DNA from: Steromphala cineraria
Lineage: Eukaryota; Mollusca; Gastropoda; Trochida; Trochidae
Assembly (NCBI GenBank): GCA_916613615.1
Contig: OU744720.1
Span: 65,693,971 to 65,757,970 of the forward strand
Length of the DNA: 64,000 nt
Reading direction: 5' to 3'
Shown: in pieces, positions 9,501 through 21,667 of the stretch
Numbering within the stretch: the stretch's first letter is position 1
Layout of the letters: each line of letters begins with the position of its first letter
Notes under the pieces: generated by a model
Seen by the model: the letters and a program-made list of their open reading frames with translations, nothing else
Told to the model about the DNA's origin: nothing
The model's database searches: none
Position numbers and translations under genes: made by a program

Positions 9501-12004
9501 AATAAAAATCCTAATATCATCAATATCGAATTATTATGCTGTATCAGTTCTTTTAACTGGGATTTATGCTATTTCACAACATACTGCTTTGCTATAGTCC
9601 AACAATGTTTCTTAACCTTGTCCACTTTCAATTTTGAAGTGCTCAAGAGATCAAGTATGAATAAGGAAAGGAAGGGAAGAGAAATCTGATCTTTCCTTGA
9701 AATTGATTTGACATTGATCAAGAAGCGAGTATCACCAATATGTAAATCTTAGATGTTGGAATGATAATAAATGACTTAATATCCTCTCAATCACACAGTT
9801 AAAGTTGCCTAAACGGAAAACGTTTACGTCAAAATTGGTCATGAGTATCTTGAAGGTGAGAAACGTTGGTTCACGTTTGAAATTGTTTTTATTAAGAATA
9901 GTACATATCCATGTACTTTTGTCGTAGAAGTACATGTAACTAGTGGACTGCAGTCTTTAGCACTGATACATCCTTTTCTGTGTCCATTTGTTATTGTTAC
10001 TGAAACGTCTGTAAGGTATATATAAAAACTGGGAGGTATCTTACTGTCCTCGTTATCAACTGACAAAATATGTAGTGTTGTGATCTCTGATATTTTATGA
10101 CTCGTGTTTATTTTACAAATATAAAAGTCCATATTCAAACGCATTCTCTACCAACAGTGGCAGATCAAATCATGAAATGTTGATGAAGCCTCTATTCTAA
10201 TTCGCCTAGTTTGTTGTTAGAATTTGGAGGCAATTAAAGTTAGTTTTGCAATCAGCAATGCTGTTCTAAAATAATCCTCTGGCTACGTAATCATGTAATG
10301 ATATCAAATACCCTTTTCATGCTAGTAGCGTTGTCATATGCTAAAGAATTCAAATGAATTTTGGTTCCCGCCATGGGAAAATGCATGAACATGTATTTGG
10401 TCTAACAAGAGCAGGGGCTGGATCAGCGTTCCATGACTTGATCTGCCTCCTTGGTTCTTCATGTTCTATGACAGTTTTTATTTGATAAAATTGTTATCTC
10501 AGAAAATAACAAATCATTTTGTATATCTGATGTATCCACAATTTTCAAATCAACATGATGAAATGATGACCATATGTTATAGTGGTATATCAGTACAGAT
10601 ATGGAAATTGGTTGAATGATATTTTGACTATTTTTCTCCTGAATTTTGTTGATCAAAGAATATGTCACTTCTTACTATCCATTTCCAAATGTTAAAAGAA
10701 TAATTAAAAAAATCATGACCATGCCTCTTGGTATGAGGTCCTTTGTTGCTATTGAGACTTTAGGCCTTCGTTTTTTCGGCCCTTACTATGGGACAATTCG
10801 AGTAAACTAACACAAATTCATAATATAGGTCCTAACATTGACAGTGAAGATAAAATGTTTTCAAACCTTTCTATGTTTACTATTTTAGTGTAATTTGTTA
10901 TTTGATCAGCAAAAATATGTTTATGCTATTTCTAGAAAGTTTTGCAATCAGTATGACTCATGGCACAAACTAACCTACGTTATGTTTGATATCAATGTAA
11001 ATATGTAATAAAAGGCCTACTATAATTGTTTTGAAAATCAAATTAACCATCGTTTTCTCTCTGCAATAGAATGTTTTTTGGTTGCATTCATTTTCTTTCT
11101 CTATAACACAGAACAGAATTGTTCATGAACATCTTAAAAAATATATTTAATTGATAGAATGATAATCTTAAGTTAAACGAGAAGACAGATATGGATTTTA
11201 TTATTTCCATTATCAAAAACAACTCTTATCCTTGGATTTTTCTCGATGAATTAATCATGATTATAGCAGAAAGGGAATAAGGAGCTTTTAACCACAAAAG
11301 AATGCTAAACATGAAAATAGAACAATGCTAATTTTATATACGTATTACTCAGAATATTATCCAACGAAAAATGTATTGATCACTACCAACAATTACAAAT
11401 TTGATAAAGGGATTATATCGAATAATCAAAAAGAACATACATAAGTAAAAATGTCAAATTCTTTTATACTATCTATTGTGCATCGAGTTGATTAATAGTT
11501 GTTGAAAATAAAAACTTAAAACTTTAGCCCTGGTTATTATATTTGTGTGAACCAAAGATCAGCATCAAGTATCTTTTATATGGTTTTCTATAATTTTGTG
11601 ATGTCCTGTCCAAATTGCACCTCTAGCACATGTTGAATCATTACAAGAGGACAGGCATTAGACATCAATACAAGTGACCGCCTTAAGCGCTTAAATGGGA
11701 AAGAGAATAAATCATCTTCTAAATCAGCTAGTTACGGTCTTGGGGATTAGTTAATGAAGATGTTGTTTGCCAAACTACTATATGGAACTACAAATCTGAT
11801 GTTTAGTTATTGGAAGGCTTAAATTCATATTATTCAAATATGATTTCAAATATCAGATTATTTTCTGAACTTCATCAAGACTATAATTATACATTTAGGG
11901 TAGTTCTGTTGTGTAATCTTATTTATGAGTCTACCATGATTGTGTCCACTTCTAAGTTGGTAAACATTCAAGATAAATCCAGTCCAATGCTGAATTATTA
12001 AATC
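9501..12004 (+). other. Unit body including ~1.95 kb absent from U2, no gene seen
   Basis: 9501-10030 matches 25030-25530. From 10031 ('GGGAGGTATCTTACTGTCC') to about 11980 there is sequence missing in U2, which joins 'TAAAAACT' directly to 'AGTCCAATGCTGAA'. The segment after 10031 resembles 45720-45840 in U5 ('ATATGTTACCGTCC', 'ACAACATACGGAGTGT'), so it is probably ancestral and deleted in U2. Only short shadow frames are present (9839-10144, 10459-10668). Confidence 0.5.
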
Positions 12005-12960
12005 AAAGATTCAGGAACTCAACACAGAGTACAATATTATCAGGATGAAACAAGTTTGGTGTCGGTGACCAAAAAGACACAGGCCCAAACACAAAATCTA
12101 AAGTGTCAAGATTGTTATTTTCAGTAATGATTGATGTATATAGAGAGGTGATTGAGAATACTTTACTTAAGTGTTAGTCCAGGCTTTTGGTATGGGGATC
12201 AGTGTGTTCGTACCTTTTACAGAAGGACTATCAGGTCACATATCTTGTGATGTACATTCATCTTTATAACCAATTACAAGCACAGTCCAAAACCATTTGA
12301 AGTTCAAAAATCGAAATAAACCTGAACTTCATAGGTAGATCATCAAAGGTAACAACTGTCGGTCCCTATCTTTCATATTTGTTGATTTTAAATCTTTGAA
12401 AAAGAAATACATAATTCTCCCTTATTCACAATCGTCAAATCTTCAAGCCTCCCCTTGCTGTAAGTCTGTAACGGCTGTTATGTATGAAGACTGTGAATAG
12501 AAGGCCATCAAGTTGCTAAATACTTTAAGTGAATGGATATCAGAATCTATAATTTATAACATACACATTGTGTCAGCTAAAAAGTACCTTCCTGTGTGTT
12601 GAAAATATTTTACAACTATAAATCTATTTTGGATTTGATGATTCCTCGTAAAAGTATCTTACTTTGACTCATTTAATCTTGACAAGTGACTTATTCTTCT
12701 GACAGCATCAATTCCAGTCAATATCTGATAAACATGTTAATACTATTCCTATCACGTTTGAGTCTGACTGCCTTATCAAACGAGGATGTGATCGCTTGCC
12801 ATTATGGTCTCTGTGACCAAACAATTTCGTATTACTTTATCAACTACAACCACTAGTAAGACAAGAGCGACAGTCATCTCACAATCCAATGTATCCTGTA
12901 TCATTCAAGTGTATTGATGCTAAATTAAAAGTGATAGCCAGTCGGGCTCTGTCAGTCACA
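12005..12960 (+). repeat. P''-S' block, U1 copy
   Basis: P'' core ('GATTCAGGAACTCAACACAG') at 12008 and S' core ('CACGTTTGAGTCTGACTG') near 12750. S' reads from ATG 12733 as MLILFLSRLSLTALSNEDVI then ACHYGLCDQ, a signal-peptide-like start related to the S frame at 4312, and ends after about 41 codons. The U2/U3-border copy (26275) is cut by a deletion just after 'GCTTACCATTAG'. Confidence 0.6.
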
Positions 12961-13384
12961 ATTATTGAATTGATTTAATGGCATCTCCTTTCATCATGTG
13001 AATTTTATTCTGGTGGGTGCGTTTTACTGCTGATAACTACAAACTTTTTCTAAGATATTTTTATACATCAAATATATCAGTCATCATTACCCAGTCTTCA
13101 CTGTTCTCCTCAGTGAATTAACTATTACTTAATATTATAGTCGAGCTGACTAAAAAATGTTTCACCACATTGTGATGATCTTGATGAAAAAGCGCAGGTA
13201 AAGATTTGAGGTACAGTACCCCTAAAAATTGAAATAAGCGAGTAGAATCGGAAATATAAAGAAGTCAGACATAAATCTATTTTTCTATTTTCAATTCTAA
13301 AATATGTTTGACTTTGACATTTCACCCTTCTCAGTAGGATATCTCAAAACCAATATAATAGATTCTCCCATAACTTGCACAAAC
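12961..13384 (+). other. U1-only sequence, no gene seen
   Basis: It is not found in U2, where the S' core breaks at 26342 and rejoins at the 13890-like sequence. AT-rich; only a 66-codon minus-strand shadow frame. Confidence 0.35.
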
Positions 13385-13830
13385 CTTCTTATTGGGAAGA
13401 CGCCGGGCCCAGTTGATTTTGGTGGCCGTCACGTTATTTTCAATGTAACAGCCAGGCTTTGACAATTTCAACATTACAACCTGCACATCTCGAAGACAAA
13501 TGTTCTGGATTCTCTATAACTTTCTCAGAACTTTTTATTGGGAGATGCTGGTCCAAGTCGATTCATGTGACCTCCACATCATGTTCAATTTGCTTGATAG
13601 TGTGATGTGAGAAGAGACATTCACTGGTTTCCTGTTGAACCGTTTTGAGTAGGACACCGGCCAATTCGATTTTGGTGACCTCCACATTATTTTCAAGGTC
13701 ACAGCGAAGCCAACATGCATTTAAACCTTACAAGGATGATAAGAACTGAATTGATCTCTAGATTCTCTTCATATTTTGCACAAAGCTTCTTATTTGGAAG
13801 GAGCAGGTACTATTCAAAGTGTACGGTCTC
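13385..13830 (+). repeat. Imperfect 110-147-bp tandem repeats, U1 only
   Basis: Four diverged repeat starts of the form 'CTTCTTATTGGGAAG' lie near 13385, 13532, 13644 and 13785. Each of the first three is followed by 'TTTTGGTGACC'-like and 'TTTTCAAGGTCACAG'-like words. Spacings are about 147, 112 and 141 bp. The GGTGACC/AAGGTCA style recalls dispersed repeats of marine invertebrates, an impression I could not verify. Confidence 0.55.
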
Positions 13831-15676
13831 AATGAATCTAGAAGCAGGGCATAAACAATAGACCTTTACTTTGTTGTTAATACCAATTTTCGGCCTGGGA
13901 TCTTGTCACCTTTATGACAATTTCTTGTCATACTTAATATAAACATCTGAAAGTCCTTTCATATGAGGTTATCATAACCCATCTGCAATGTAAGCAAGAC
14001 ATCTATTTTTGAGGTACTTAGTTATTTAATTGGAAATTGATAAGGACAAGACGATAAAGATGATTGTTTACAGCTCTGAAAACGCTGATCACAAAATTGA
14101 TTATAATATTCTCTATTATTCCTTTTGGTAACACGTTAGTGATGACACTAACATAAATACACGTGAAAAGTGTTCACCAACAAAATAGGGATGATTAAAA
14201 CACCTATGAACTAATGCAGGCAAATGCATGGCAATCGATGTCCTTGTAAAATTAATTACCGATATATTATTGATATTCCAAAGCTGAGTTCTGAACCACA
14301 ACAGTCCTTTGCAATTTTAAGCACCATAACAAATTTTCTGTGACATATATAATGTTAATGTTAAAGTTTGCAGCAACCTTTGATTTGTTGACATTGACGA
14401 AAATACAACATAACGCACTTTCTGGCGTAAAGCCCCTCTCACGTTTGGTAAACAACATCAAATCTTTAGCGATGACTTTCTGCATGTAAGTCTGATCACG
14501 TCTTGATCAAGTCGCATGTTCATAATAGACGAGGTTTTGATCTTCTACTGAGCGTTTACAAGTTCACTAATCGGATGAACTCGCAGTTAAAGTGGTTTAA
14601 AAGTTTCATGTATAAAATGCCCTATGTGACAAAATTGGTCACAGCTGTCTATAAGTTACTTTTGTCCTTTACGACATGAAAAGATATGTAACAATGAAAT
14701 AATAACAAAATCGAAATTTGGTCAATTGTTTTCACCATTCATATAGCAAAAAGAAAAACAAAAAGGAGGCTCAAGAAGTAACATAGGTACTCTTACAAGC
14801 AAAGACATTTCACCTTACAAAATATTATATTTTCGAAAACACTTTAATGAATACAACTGATAAAGGATTAGGCCCACTACACTATGTTTTGAATTTAAGA
14901 ACCATTTCTGAAAAACGCGCTTGCTTGTGTACAGTTGATCTCAAATCTCCTTCATTATGGCATAACATATTTTTAAAACGGAATTTCTTGACCTTAAGTG
15001 AAGACATTCCAAAAAAAGTATCATAGTCAAATGAATACAATTGCTGGTACTAATCAACAACACATGTGCCTTTCACAGGCATGCAAAGAAGCCTTTCCTT
15101 TACAGCAGTATTTCATTTTGTAGTTATGTAAATATAACTTTTGGAAAATTGGTGACGTTTTTCATTGCTCGTGAGTGTAACATTTTACATAAACTTTCCT
15201 TTAACAATAACGAATCAAAATCCTCCTATTCATTAAAGGATATTTAAGTATTTATGTTAAACAATTAAAGGAGGAAATCGAAAGTTTTAAATCGTGTTTA
15301 TAATGCCATCATTTATCACGTTGTGTCCTTAGTTGTTGTAACGAGAAGACCTTATAATGACATGGGTAGACAAACACCCTAACACTAACTGCTAGCCTGC
15401 TACATTATAGCAATAGCTCTGTCAACGTCTGTCAGCTTCCCAAAAACATCATTATGAAATTTACCTTGACGTGAACAGCAGTAATTGCTACTGAGGTATT
15501 GTAAATAACCAAGAATGAGTTTTAACATTGTGCAAAAGGGTGCACTTCAGATATTAGAAGATTTATTTTGGTTTTCAAATGTCATTATTAATATACAACT
15601 GAGACAGTCATTTTTTAATGAGGAAATCATTACCCATCTGCAATACAAGCAAGACATCGATTTCTGGGATACTTAG
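13831..15676 (+). other. U1/U2 junction region, no gene seen
   Basis: 13890-14030 ('GGGATCTTGTCACCTTTATG' to 'CATCTGCAATGTAAGCAAGA') matches the ends of U2 (26375-26490) and U3 (33307-33430). 'CCCATCTGCAAT' to 'ACTTAG' occurs again at 15632-15676, so about 1.6 kb (14030-15630) sits between two copies of the unit-end sequence. The interior has only short shadow frames; 15300-15400 resembles 2575-2700. Confidence 0.45.
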
Positions 15677-16140
15677 CTGCTGGACCAAAGACTAGATTCA
15701 GACGTCAAAATGTATAAAGAACCCCATTGATTTTACATTGTGTGATAAGCTCTGCCATTTATAGCCTGTCTGTCAAATATTAGCATTTCTCACTTACTAT
15801 ATGCAGATGTTTCATTGACGTGAAAATCAAATTTGCTGGCTACATATGGAAAATGCTCACAGAAGATAAAACCATTCAACTCTGACTCTTTCGATCAATG
15901 TCAATCTATTTTCATAATGGTTCCATGTCTTTTTATTTCCTTTAATCACTTGGATGTGTACAAGGTTGATTTCTCACAGGGATGGTGAAATGTTTCTTTG
16001 GAAAACAAGTGAACTACATTTAGAATTATTACATGACACTGTCAAGGTCAAACGTTTCTGCAGGATTCGATTGATTCAGATGTGTTCGTCAAAAGCTTTT
16101 ATAGGTCGAAGAGTCTTAAATTTCTCACATTACATGTAGA
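15677..16140 (+). repeat. F1 cassette, U2 copy
   Basis: Complete copy, from 'CTGCTGGACCAAAGACTAGA' through 'GATGTTTCATTGACGTG', 'ACTCTGACTCTTTCGATC', 'GGATGTGTACAAGGTTGATT' and 'CATGACACTGTCAAGGTC'. The minus-strand match is the R cassette at 22325-23290. The 61-codon frame at 15954-16139 is not preserved in U3 or U4. Confidence 0.8.
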
Positions 16141-16904
16141 CTGTAAATAAAAAACCCTTTAGGATAAACTGTTCTGTAGAAAAAATTAGCTGTATATAAT
16201 TGAATTGAAATAGAACTGTGTTGAACAATTGTTAAGTTGGATATCAATATTTTAAATGAACATGAATTTTTGGCATTGCTTGATATCATATCCCATTTTG
16301 GTACTTTGAGATTACCGTTGGAATTGAGATTTATATTTCAGCTCTTTGGATATAAGAGTTCAGAATGAAATATAAAATTGGGGGAAAAAATTCATACATG
16401 ATTTTAGTTAGCACTAAAGTTTGTCAAACAATTGTTTACCTTAACAATCAAAGACACATTGTTTACCTATATAAACAGAATTTGGTATAATTAGAAAAAT
16501 GAATACTTTTAAAGTTTGTAGGATTGTCAAGAAAAAGATCTTGACCTAATATCATTAGAGCTGTGCATACTCGATGTGGTTCAACACATCTGTAGTAAGT
16601 TTTTGAGTAATCTGCTTCACATTGACATTGTTATTTGATAAACATTTTTAAGCTTTGCAGGAACACATATTTGTGTTAATCTGCACACGATAGTCGTTTA
16701 ATAATACCTTTCATTCACATAATAGTGCCATCATATCAAGAATACTGGCATCAAATTGCCTAATTTTCAACAATTCATTGTCTTAGTTAATTTCCCTAAT
16801 TCAGTGATGTAAGTTTGAGTTATTATGCAACTGCACCAGTTGACACAGCAAAATCGAAATGATAAATGGAAGAGTATTGGGAATGGTGATGTATCAAATC
16901 ATAC
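16141..16904 (+). other. Unit body between F1 and SINE, no gene seen
   Basis: Closely matches 27030-27770 (U3) and, more loosely, 33890-34540 (U4). No coding signal seen. Confidence 0.45.
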
Positions 16905-17160
16905 CGGGGCGTAGCTCAGTGGTAGAGTGTCCGCTCGTCACCCGGAAGACCGGGGTTCGATTCCCGGTCGCGTCATACCAAAAGACGTTAAAAGTTGGGA
17001 GTTGTTGCTGCCTTGCTTGACACTCAGCATTGTAAAGGCAGAACAACGATTTAACCGGCGCTGCACTGTGGCTGCAGGTTGCTTCGGCACAAGAAAAATT
17101 TCCAATGTATGTATTTACTGAGGACAATAAAGTGTTATAAAAAAAAAAAAATAAAAAAAA
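16905..17160 (+). mobile_element. tRNA-Asp-derived SINE with poly(A) tail
   Basis: Full-looking SINE of about 255 bp. The head (16906-16975) has a Pol III A box, TAGCTCAGTGGTAGAGTG, an Asp-type anticodon arm around GTC, and a B box, GGGTTCGATTCCC. A non-tRNA body follows ('GTTGTTGCTGCCTTGC', 'CAGAACAACGATTTAACCGG') and then an A-rich tail with AATAAA-like sequence. U1 (near 815) and U3 (near 27800) read 'ATCCCTAATACTGTTCCCCT' here, so the insertion is private to U2 and replaced about 20 bases; no clear target duplication is visible. The two short open frames over it, one per strand, are SINE sequence and not genes. Confidence 0.9.
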
Positions 17161-17819
17161 TCCCCTGAAGGTTCACTTCAAGTTTATTATTTCTGACTCA
17201 ATTTCGTAAACTGATATAAGACGGGCAATGTCATAAAACAATGTCATAAAACACTGTATGGAAACTGCAGAACGGAAAGTAGTTTCTCAGTGGAAGTACG
17301 AAAATTTTATGTGTTTTGCTTTATGATGTAAAAGCTTCTGATTTTGTTTTTAAACTTTTAAGATTCATTGGATGACATGGATATGGGAGGGAACTGTAAT
17401 GTCAGATGCATTAGGTCTACTGACATGTTCTCAATATGCAATCCGTTTTACCTCTTTGGACATACTTTTTCACTTCTGTGTGCTCCGTGGAAGAACAGAG
17501 CTGGGTTATTAATTGAATGGTTGCTTATTTGAATCTTTAGTTTGTCCTTTTAGAAGTTTATTTTCATATATTCGATATTGTAGATTTTTGATTGCTTTGA
17601 GTAGATTTTATAAAAGTAAATACATAAATAACACATCTATCACAGGGAAGTTAAGACACAATACAGAATCAAAGTCTCATTGGCAGAGTGCTTGTCATCT
17701 TTAAAACCATTTTACCAACATCAAGCTAAGAGTGTATGGTTTAAATAGTTGTAGACATTAACGAACATATATCCTTTGTATTCCGAAACACATACACCAA
17801 TTATAACTTTGTTAATATA
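17161..17819 (+). other. Unit body after SINE, no gene seen
   Basis: Matches 27805-28540 in U3. The open stretches 17513-17704 and 28168-28356 are near-identical in U2 and U3 (shared core RYCRFLIALSRFYKSKYINN or close variants). In U1 the aligned frame differs at both ends. The identity may only reflect the recent split of U2 and U3. Confidence 0.4.
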
Positions 17820-18075
17820 GCCATGTCATTAATCACAGAATCATAAGGGAGTACATAACTTCCTATGACTTCGGTCTTCTCTCCTGAGTGGATCAATACA
17901 AACGAATTGTAGTTTGCTTATTCATGAGTCTCTTTCATTTGCAGTACCCCAGCGTGTTGTAACCTGATTTGGAATGTCAAGAAACCAAGATCGAAGGGGG
18001 ATTTACTATGTTTTATTGAGAGACCATGACAATTACATAATCCTCGACCTCAATTAATGTTATGTCATAATCAGC
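17820..18075 (+). repeat. Q cassette, U2 left copy
   Basis: 'GGATCAATACAAACGAATTG' at about 17897. Both Q frames seen elsewhere are closed here: 'GTGTTGTAACC' introduces TAA in one, and TGA follows ACC in the other. Confidence 0.75.
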
Positions 18076-18574
18076 ACCATGACATACTTCATTGTATGGG
18101 GATAGTTGACATCGGCGATTGATAAATACTATCGACAAAAAATACCTCAAACTATTGCGCATGCTGGAGAAAAGAACCTCTTTGGTGCACAATGTAATTT
18201 CATCACTTTACCACTGTCTCTATGTTTTCAAGTATGATTTCGTATTGAGCAAGTCGTTTGTGTACAATATTCACACTAAAAAATAGCATTAAATTTGAAT
18301 GATATCAAACATTGCTTATCATATATATTTCGTTTACATGTATGTAACAAAATAAAATTGCAATGGCTCAGGAGGAAACACAAGTTATTACATAAATCTT
18401 TCATGAAATGTTAAGACATCAATATCCTCGTTATCAAATACAGGATATTCCAGAAAAGTATTTATTGCAAGTTCCTATTGACTATAAACTATAGATTGTT
18501 ATGTTACTGTCCAATGGGACAATATTCTTATGGATGAGTGTACTTCATCTGTCAAGCATTTTTTGTTTGTCTCA
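18076..18574 (+). other. Unit body between Q and F2, no gene seen
   Basis: It is the empty-site equivalent of the U1 insertion at 1711-2385 (single 'GATAGTTGACATCGGCG' at 18102). Matches 28800-29300 in U3. No coding signal. Confidence 0.4.
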
Positions 18575-18955
18575 AAATACAGCTGCTGAATGGCGTCCAG
18601 AATCAAATGGTTTGAAACTGCCCATAGCGTTGTGCCCTTAGCTCTATCACTTACAGCCTGTTTCATCAAATAATTCATTCAGAAGTTTCCATGATGTGGA
18701 AAATGTAATATACAAGCTATAGACTATATATGCATGATAGAATCATTCAACGCTGACTCTCTCTAATTGATACCAATCAATTTCAATAATGGATCCGTCT
18801 CATTTTCCCCCTGTAATCCCTTGGATGTGTTCAAAGTTGATTTCTCCCAGGAATGGTGAAATGGTTCCTTAGAAAACGAATGAGCTACATTGTAAATGAT
18901 TACATTTAGCTGTCAAGGTTAACCTTTTATGCAAAATTACAATGGTTAAATTTGT
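18575..18955 (+). repeat. F2 cassette, U2 copy
   Basis: 'GCTGCTGAATGGCGTCCAGA', then 'GTGGAAAATGTAATATACAA', 'ACTCTCTCTAATTGATACC', 'GGATGTGTTCAAAGTTGATT'. A diverged sister of F1 within the same unit and orientation. Confidence 0.75.
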
Positions 18956-19050
18956 TTTATAAAAATAAGTATATATAGAGGTTAAACTTTTATGCAAAAT
19001 TACAATGGTTAAATTTGTTTTATAAAAATAAGTATATATAGAGGTCAAAC
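18925..19050 (+). repeat. 63-bp perfect-looking tandem duplication, U2 only
   Basis: 'TTATGCAAAATTACAATGG' through 'AAGTATATATAGAGG' occurs twice in a row, with starts 63 bases apart (18931 and 18994). U3 has a single diverged copy at 29660-29720. The two copies look identical over most of their length, so the duplication is recent. Confidence 0.85.
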
Positions 19051-19899
19051 AGTGTTAGTATTGCTCACATTACACTTAATCACTGATCAACTTCAATAAT
19101 TTGATATTGTATCCATTTTTTCACTCGATCACTTACTGAATAAGCCTATAATTCAGCAATATGAAAATGAAGATAAAGGATAAACAAAAAACGTATTTTA
19201 TATATTTAGCAACTAAAGTGTTAAACAATTGTTTCTTCATAACATTCAGGATCATGATTGTTGCCTACAGAATGTTTTTTTTATCAATGTTCAAGTGATT
19301 GTTTTGAACGAAATAAGGAATACATAAGGATTACCAAAACTTTGTTGTTGGTTACATTTGTAACATGTGAGGTTTCAATGATTAAAAAGATATTTCAGAC
19401 AATACAAACACAGATCTATCTCTGCCTGTACGTGTTTCCCTTTCGATGAATCACATTATTGGATTTTCATTTATAAATAACTTGCATCAAAAGTCTTCAA
19501 GATGGACAATGACAGTCTATCTTAATTGTACTTCTTTATCAAATCTGATGTGTACCGATTATTGTTTAGGTTGGTGTCTCCCAAGCAGAAAATGTTTTGT
19601 TAAAAAATCAGTACCATCATTTTTTGTTCTAATGTTTTCTATAATTTTGCGCATGGTGAATTCTATTTCAAAATATGTTTATAGTTGGCAATATTCATAT
19701 ATCATAATTGCCAATTCATTTTAATATTCATACACTTTACAAACGTACCAATTTTTTCCTTAAACAATTTGGTGTGCTTAAACAAGTTATCGGTGTATAT
19801 ATGAGCAAGTGTACCATCATTTTTTCTCATTATTAGATTTTTCAATCTGAGCACAAAGCCATTAGATCCTTTCTCAATGCCAAATGGAAGATTCAAAAC
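19051..19899 (+). other. Unit body between F2 and P, overlapping shadow frames
   Basis: Plus-strand open stretch 19446-19724 and minus-strand open stretch 19702-19896 both recur in U3 (30750-31073, 30947-31165) with scattered replacement-type changes. U1's equivalent (3200-3600) is broken in both. At 19345 ('GGATTACCAAAACTTTG') this unit is the empty site for the U3 insertion 30003-30592. Confidence 0.4.
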
Positions 19900-20960
19900 C
19901 TAAGCCCAAGGTAAGGGATTACCAGGATGAAAGAGGCCTGGGAACGGATTGATGATATCCACAAGCCATCAAAGTAACCAAAGTGTCAAGTGGGACAGTG
20001 TCGATGTTGATGTTGATGGATGAAGAAATCTTCAGTAGATAGACAACAGAAAATACCTTACTTGAGTGTTTGTCTGGTCTTGTGATAGTGCTTGAAGATC
20101 AGTGTGTTAGTTCGAAACAGTGAATTGCTATCACTTTAAACAAAGACAAGTTTCTCTTTATAAACGTTCATCTCTTTCATCGTCTGAAATAAGTCCAAAG
20201 CAATCGTTAGCACATTAACAATCTAGCTTAACTTCTCAATCTAGCTTAACTTTAGCAACTCTGTAAATTTAAATTATTCAAGTACGTGAATGTCAATGTA
20301 TTTCATCTCTGGTTTAACAAAAATGTATCTTTAGTTAATTGATAAAACTTTCATAATGCTTGTATTTAATGTCTTTTTACCCAACAACTTTCGGGCAGGT
20401 ATCAAAGCTAAACTATCCATATTTTCATTCATATTTATGGGTAAGTTTCATATCAAACGATTTATCTATATTTTCTTCCTATGAGGCAACCAAGTTTGTG
20501 CAATGGATTTTGACATCTGAATGATTCTCCAGAAAGCATTATCTGAAATAAATATATGATAAAATGTAAAAGCTATTCCTGTCACGTTTGAGTCAGTCAA
20601 AGTTATCAAAGTCAGTTATCTAAGCAGCTGTAACCAAACATATTACTTAATGATCAACCACAATCACTGATCAAGACGAGAGTGTCAGTTTTAAGAATAT
20701 GTTTTATCCAATTTTGTGCAATGGAATTTGACATCTGACTTATTCTCCTGAAAGCATTATCTACAGCTAATATCTGATAAAATGAAAATGCTATTCTTGT
20801 CACGTTCGAGTCAGTCTGCGTTATCAAATGAGCAGCTGATGGCTTACCATTATGGTCTCTGTGACCAAACATATTACTTGATGATCAACCAAAAACCTTT
20901 ATCAAGACAAGAGTGTCAGTATCATCTCAGCATATTCATGTTAGATTGAAGGTGATTGCC
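19900..20960 (+). repeat. P-S block, U2 copy with two S types in tandem
   Basis: P core near 19920. Two S copies follow at 20470-20688 (type a, 'AGTCAGTCAAAGTTATC') and 20690-20919 (type b, 'AGTCAGTCTGCGTTATC'), offset by 218 bp and clearly diverged. Type a resembles the single S of U3 (31800-31960); type b resembles the single S of U1 (4240-4450). Type b keeps the ATG frame MKMLFLSRSSQSALSNEQLM then AYHYGLCDQTYYL on the plus strand, and an antisense frame at 20654-20872. In the P part a 6-base 'GATGTT' is repeated. Confidence 0.65.
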
Positions 20961-21667
20961 TGACTAACTCTGTCAGTGGCAATGATTTTTGAGTTTATGT
21001 TTATATAAATATTTTAGTTTGTGTTTGTTTTAATACACAAATTGGTGTTTTCAATGTTTTCAAACTTTAACAAACTATTTCAATAATCTAAATGCGTATG
21101 ATTTAACTGGACATGACATCAAATACATGTATGTCGAGGTCAAACAATAAAGTTTCTAAAATGTGAAAGATGAAATACTGTAATAACTACTGTGTCAAAC
21201 ATATTATATCCAAAGGTAACATCAAAAGTTTATAATTTTTCCTGTCCATTGTGATATTTGTTCCAACAACTTGAAACATATTTGGGCAATTTGTGTATCT
21301 ATGAAAATCCTAACCCAGTCTTCTCACATTTGCCTACGTATTGTATCTGGACAAATGTGAAATATGTGATTCATTAATGTACATTTAGAATGAAGTCTAC
21401 GTTCAACATCGCTTCAAGTATTGAAAATTACACAAGATCTGGTTTCTCAAATCCATTATTATACAATACTTGATTGAATAATGCCAAACCTAACAAGTAG
21501 CTATTGAAATAGTACATTGACAAACTTGCATAGATTTAGACATCCAATCTTAGTATGGGCAAAGAGAATCATCGACATTTTTTAAAACATATTTATCTTC
21601 AAGTTTATTTGGACAAGAAAAGTATCTAAGTTTTTGACTTTGAAAAATGTACTTGTAAATTTAGAAA
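20961..21667 (+). other. Region upstream of LINE tail, probable decayed LINE body
   Basis: Very similar to 4511-5233. No convincing reverse transcriptase frame can be read. Confidence 0.35.

Larger units (their letters stand above)
1..15676 (+). repeat. Array unit U1 (longest copy)
   Basis: First unit of the head-to-tail array, truncated at its left edge by the window. It begins with the same 'AAATACAGCTGC' start seen at the beginning of U2 and U3; U4 starts just downstream of it, at 'AGCTGCTGGACC'. It carries the fullest cassette order: F1, Q, F2, P, S, LINE tail, R, P', Q', P'', S'. It keeps about 1.95 kb (10031-11980) that is cleanly missing from U2. The left end of that block resembles 45720-45840 in U5, so a loss in U2 is likelier than a gain here. 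It also holds private insertions at 1711-2385, 5530-6096, 7170-7289 and 7402-7524, and extra sequence at 12960-13880 and 14030-15540. Confidence 0.8.

Noticed and set aside
16906..16975. A functional tRNA-Asp gene
   Set aside because: A and B boxes and the GTC anticodon region fit, but the acceptor stem does not pair and a SINE body with a poly(A) tail follows.
16894..17127. 77-codon minus-strand and 64-codon plus-strand frames
   Set aside because: Both lie on the tRNA-derived SINE; part of each reads the tRNA head and poly(A) side.
19446..19724. Protein gene conserved between U2 and U3 (also 30750-31073)
   Set aside because: The U1 counterpart is broken, the opposite strand is open over part of the same DNA, and U2 and U3 are close enough for frames to survive by chance.
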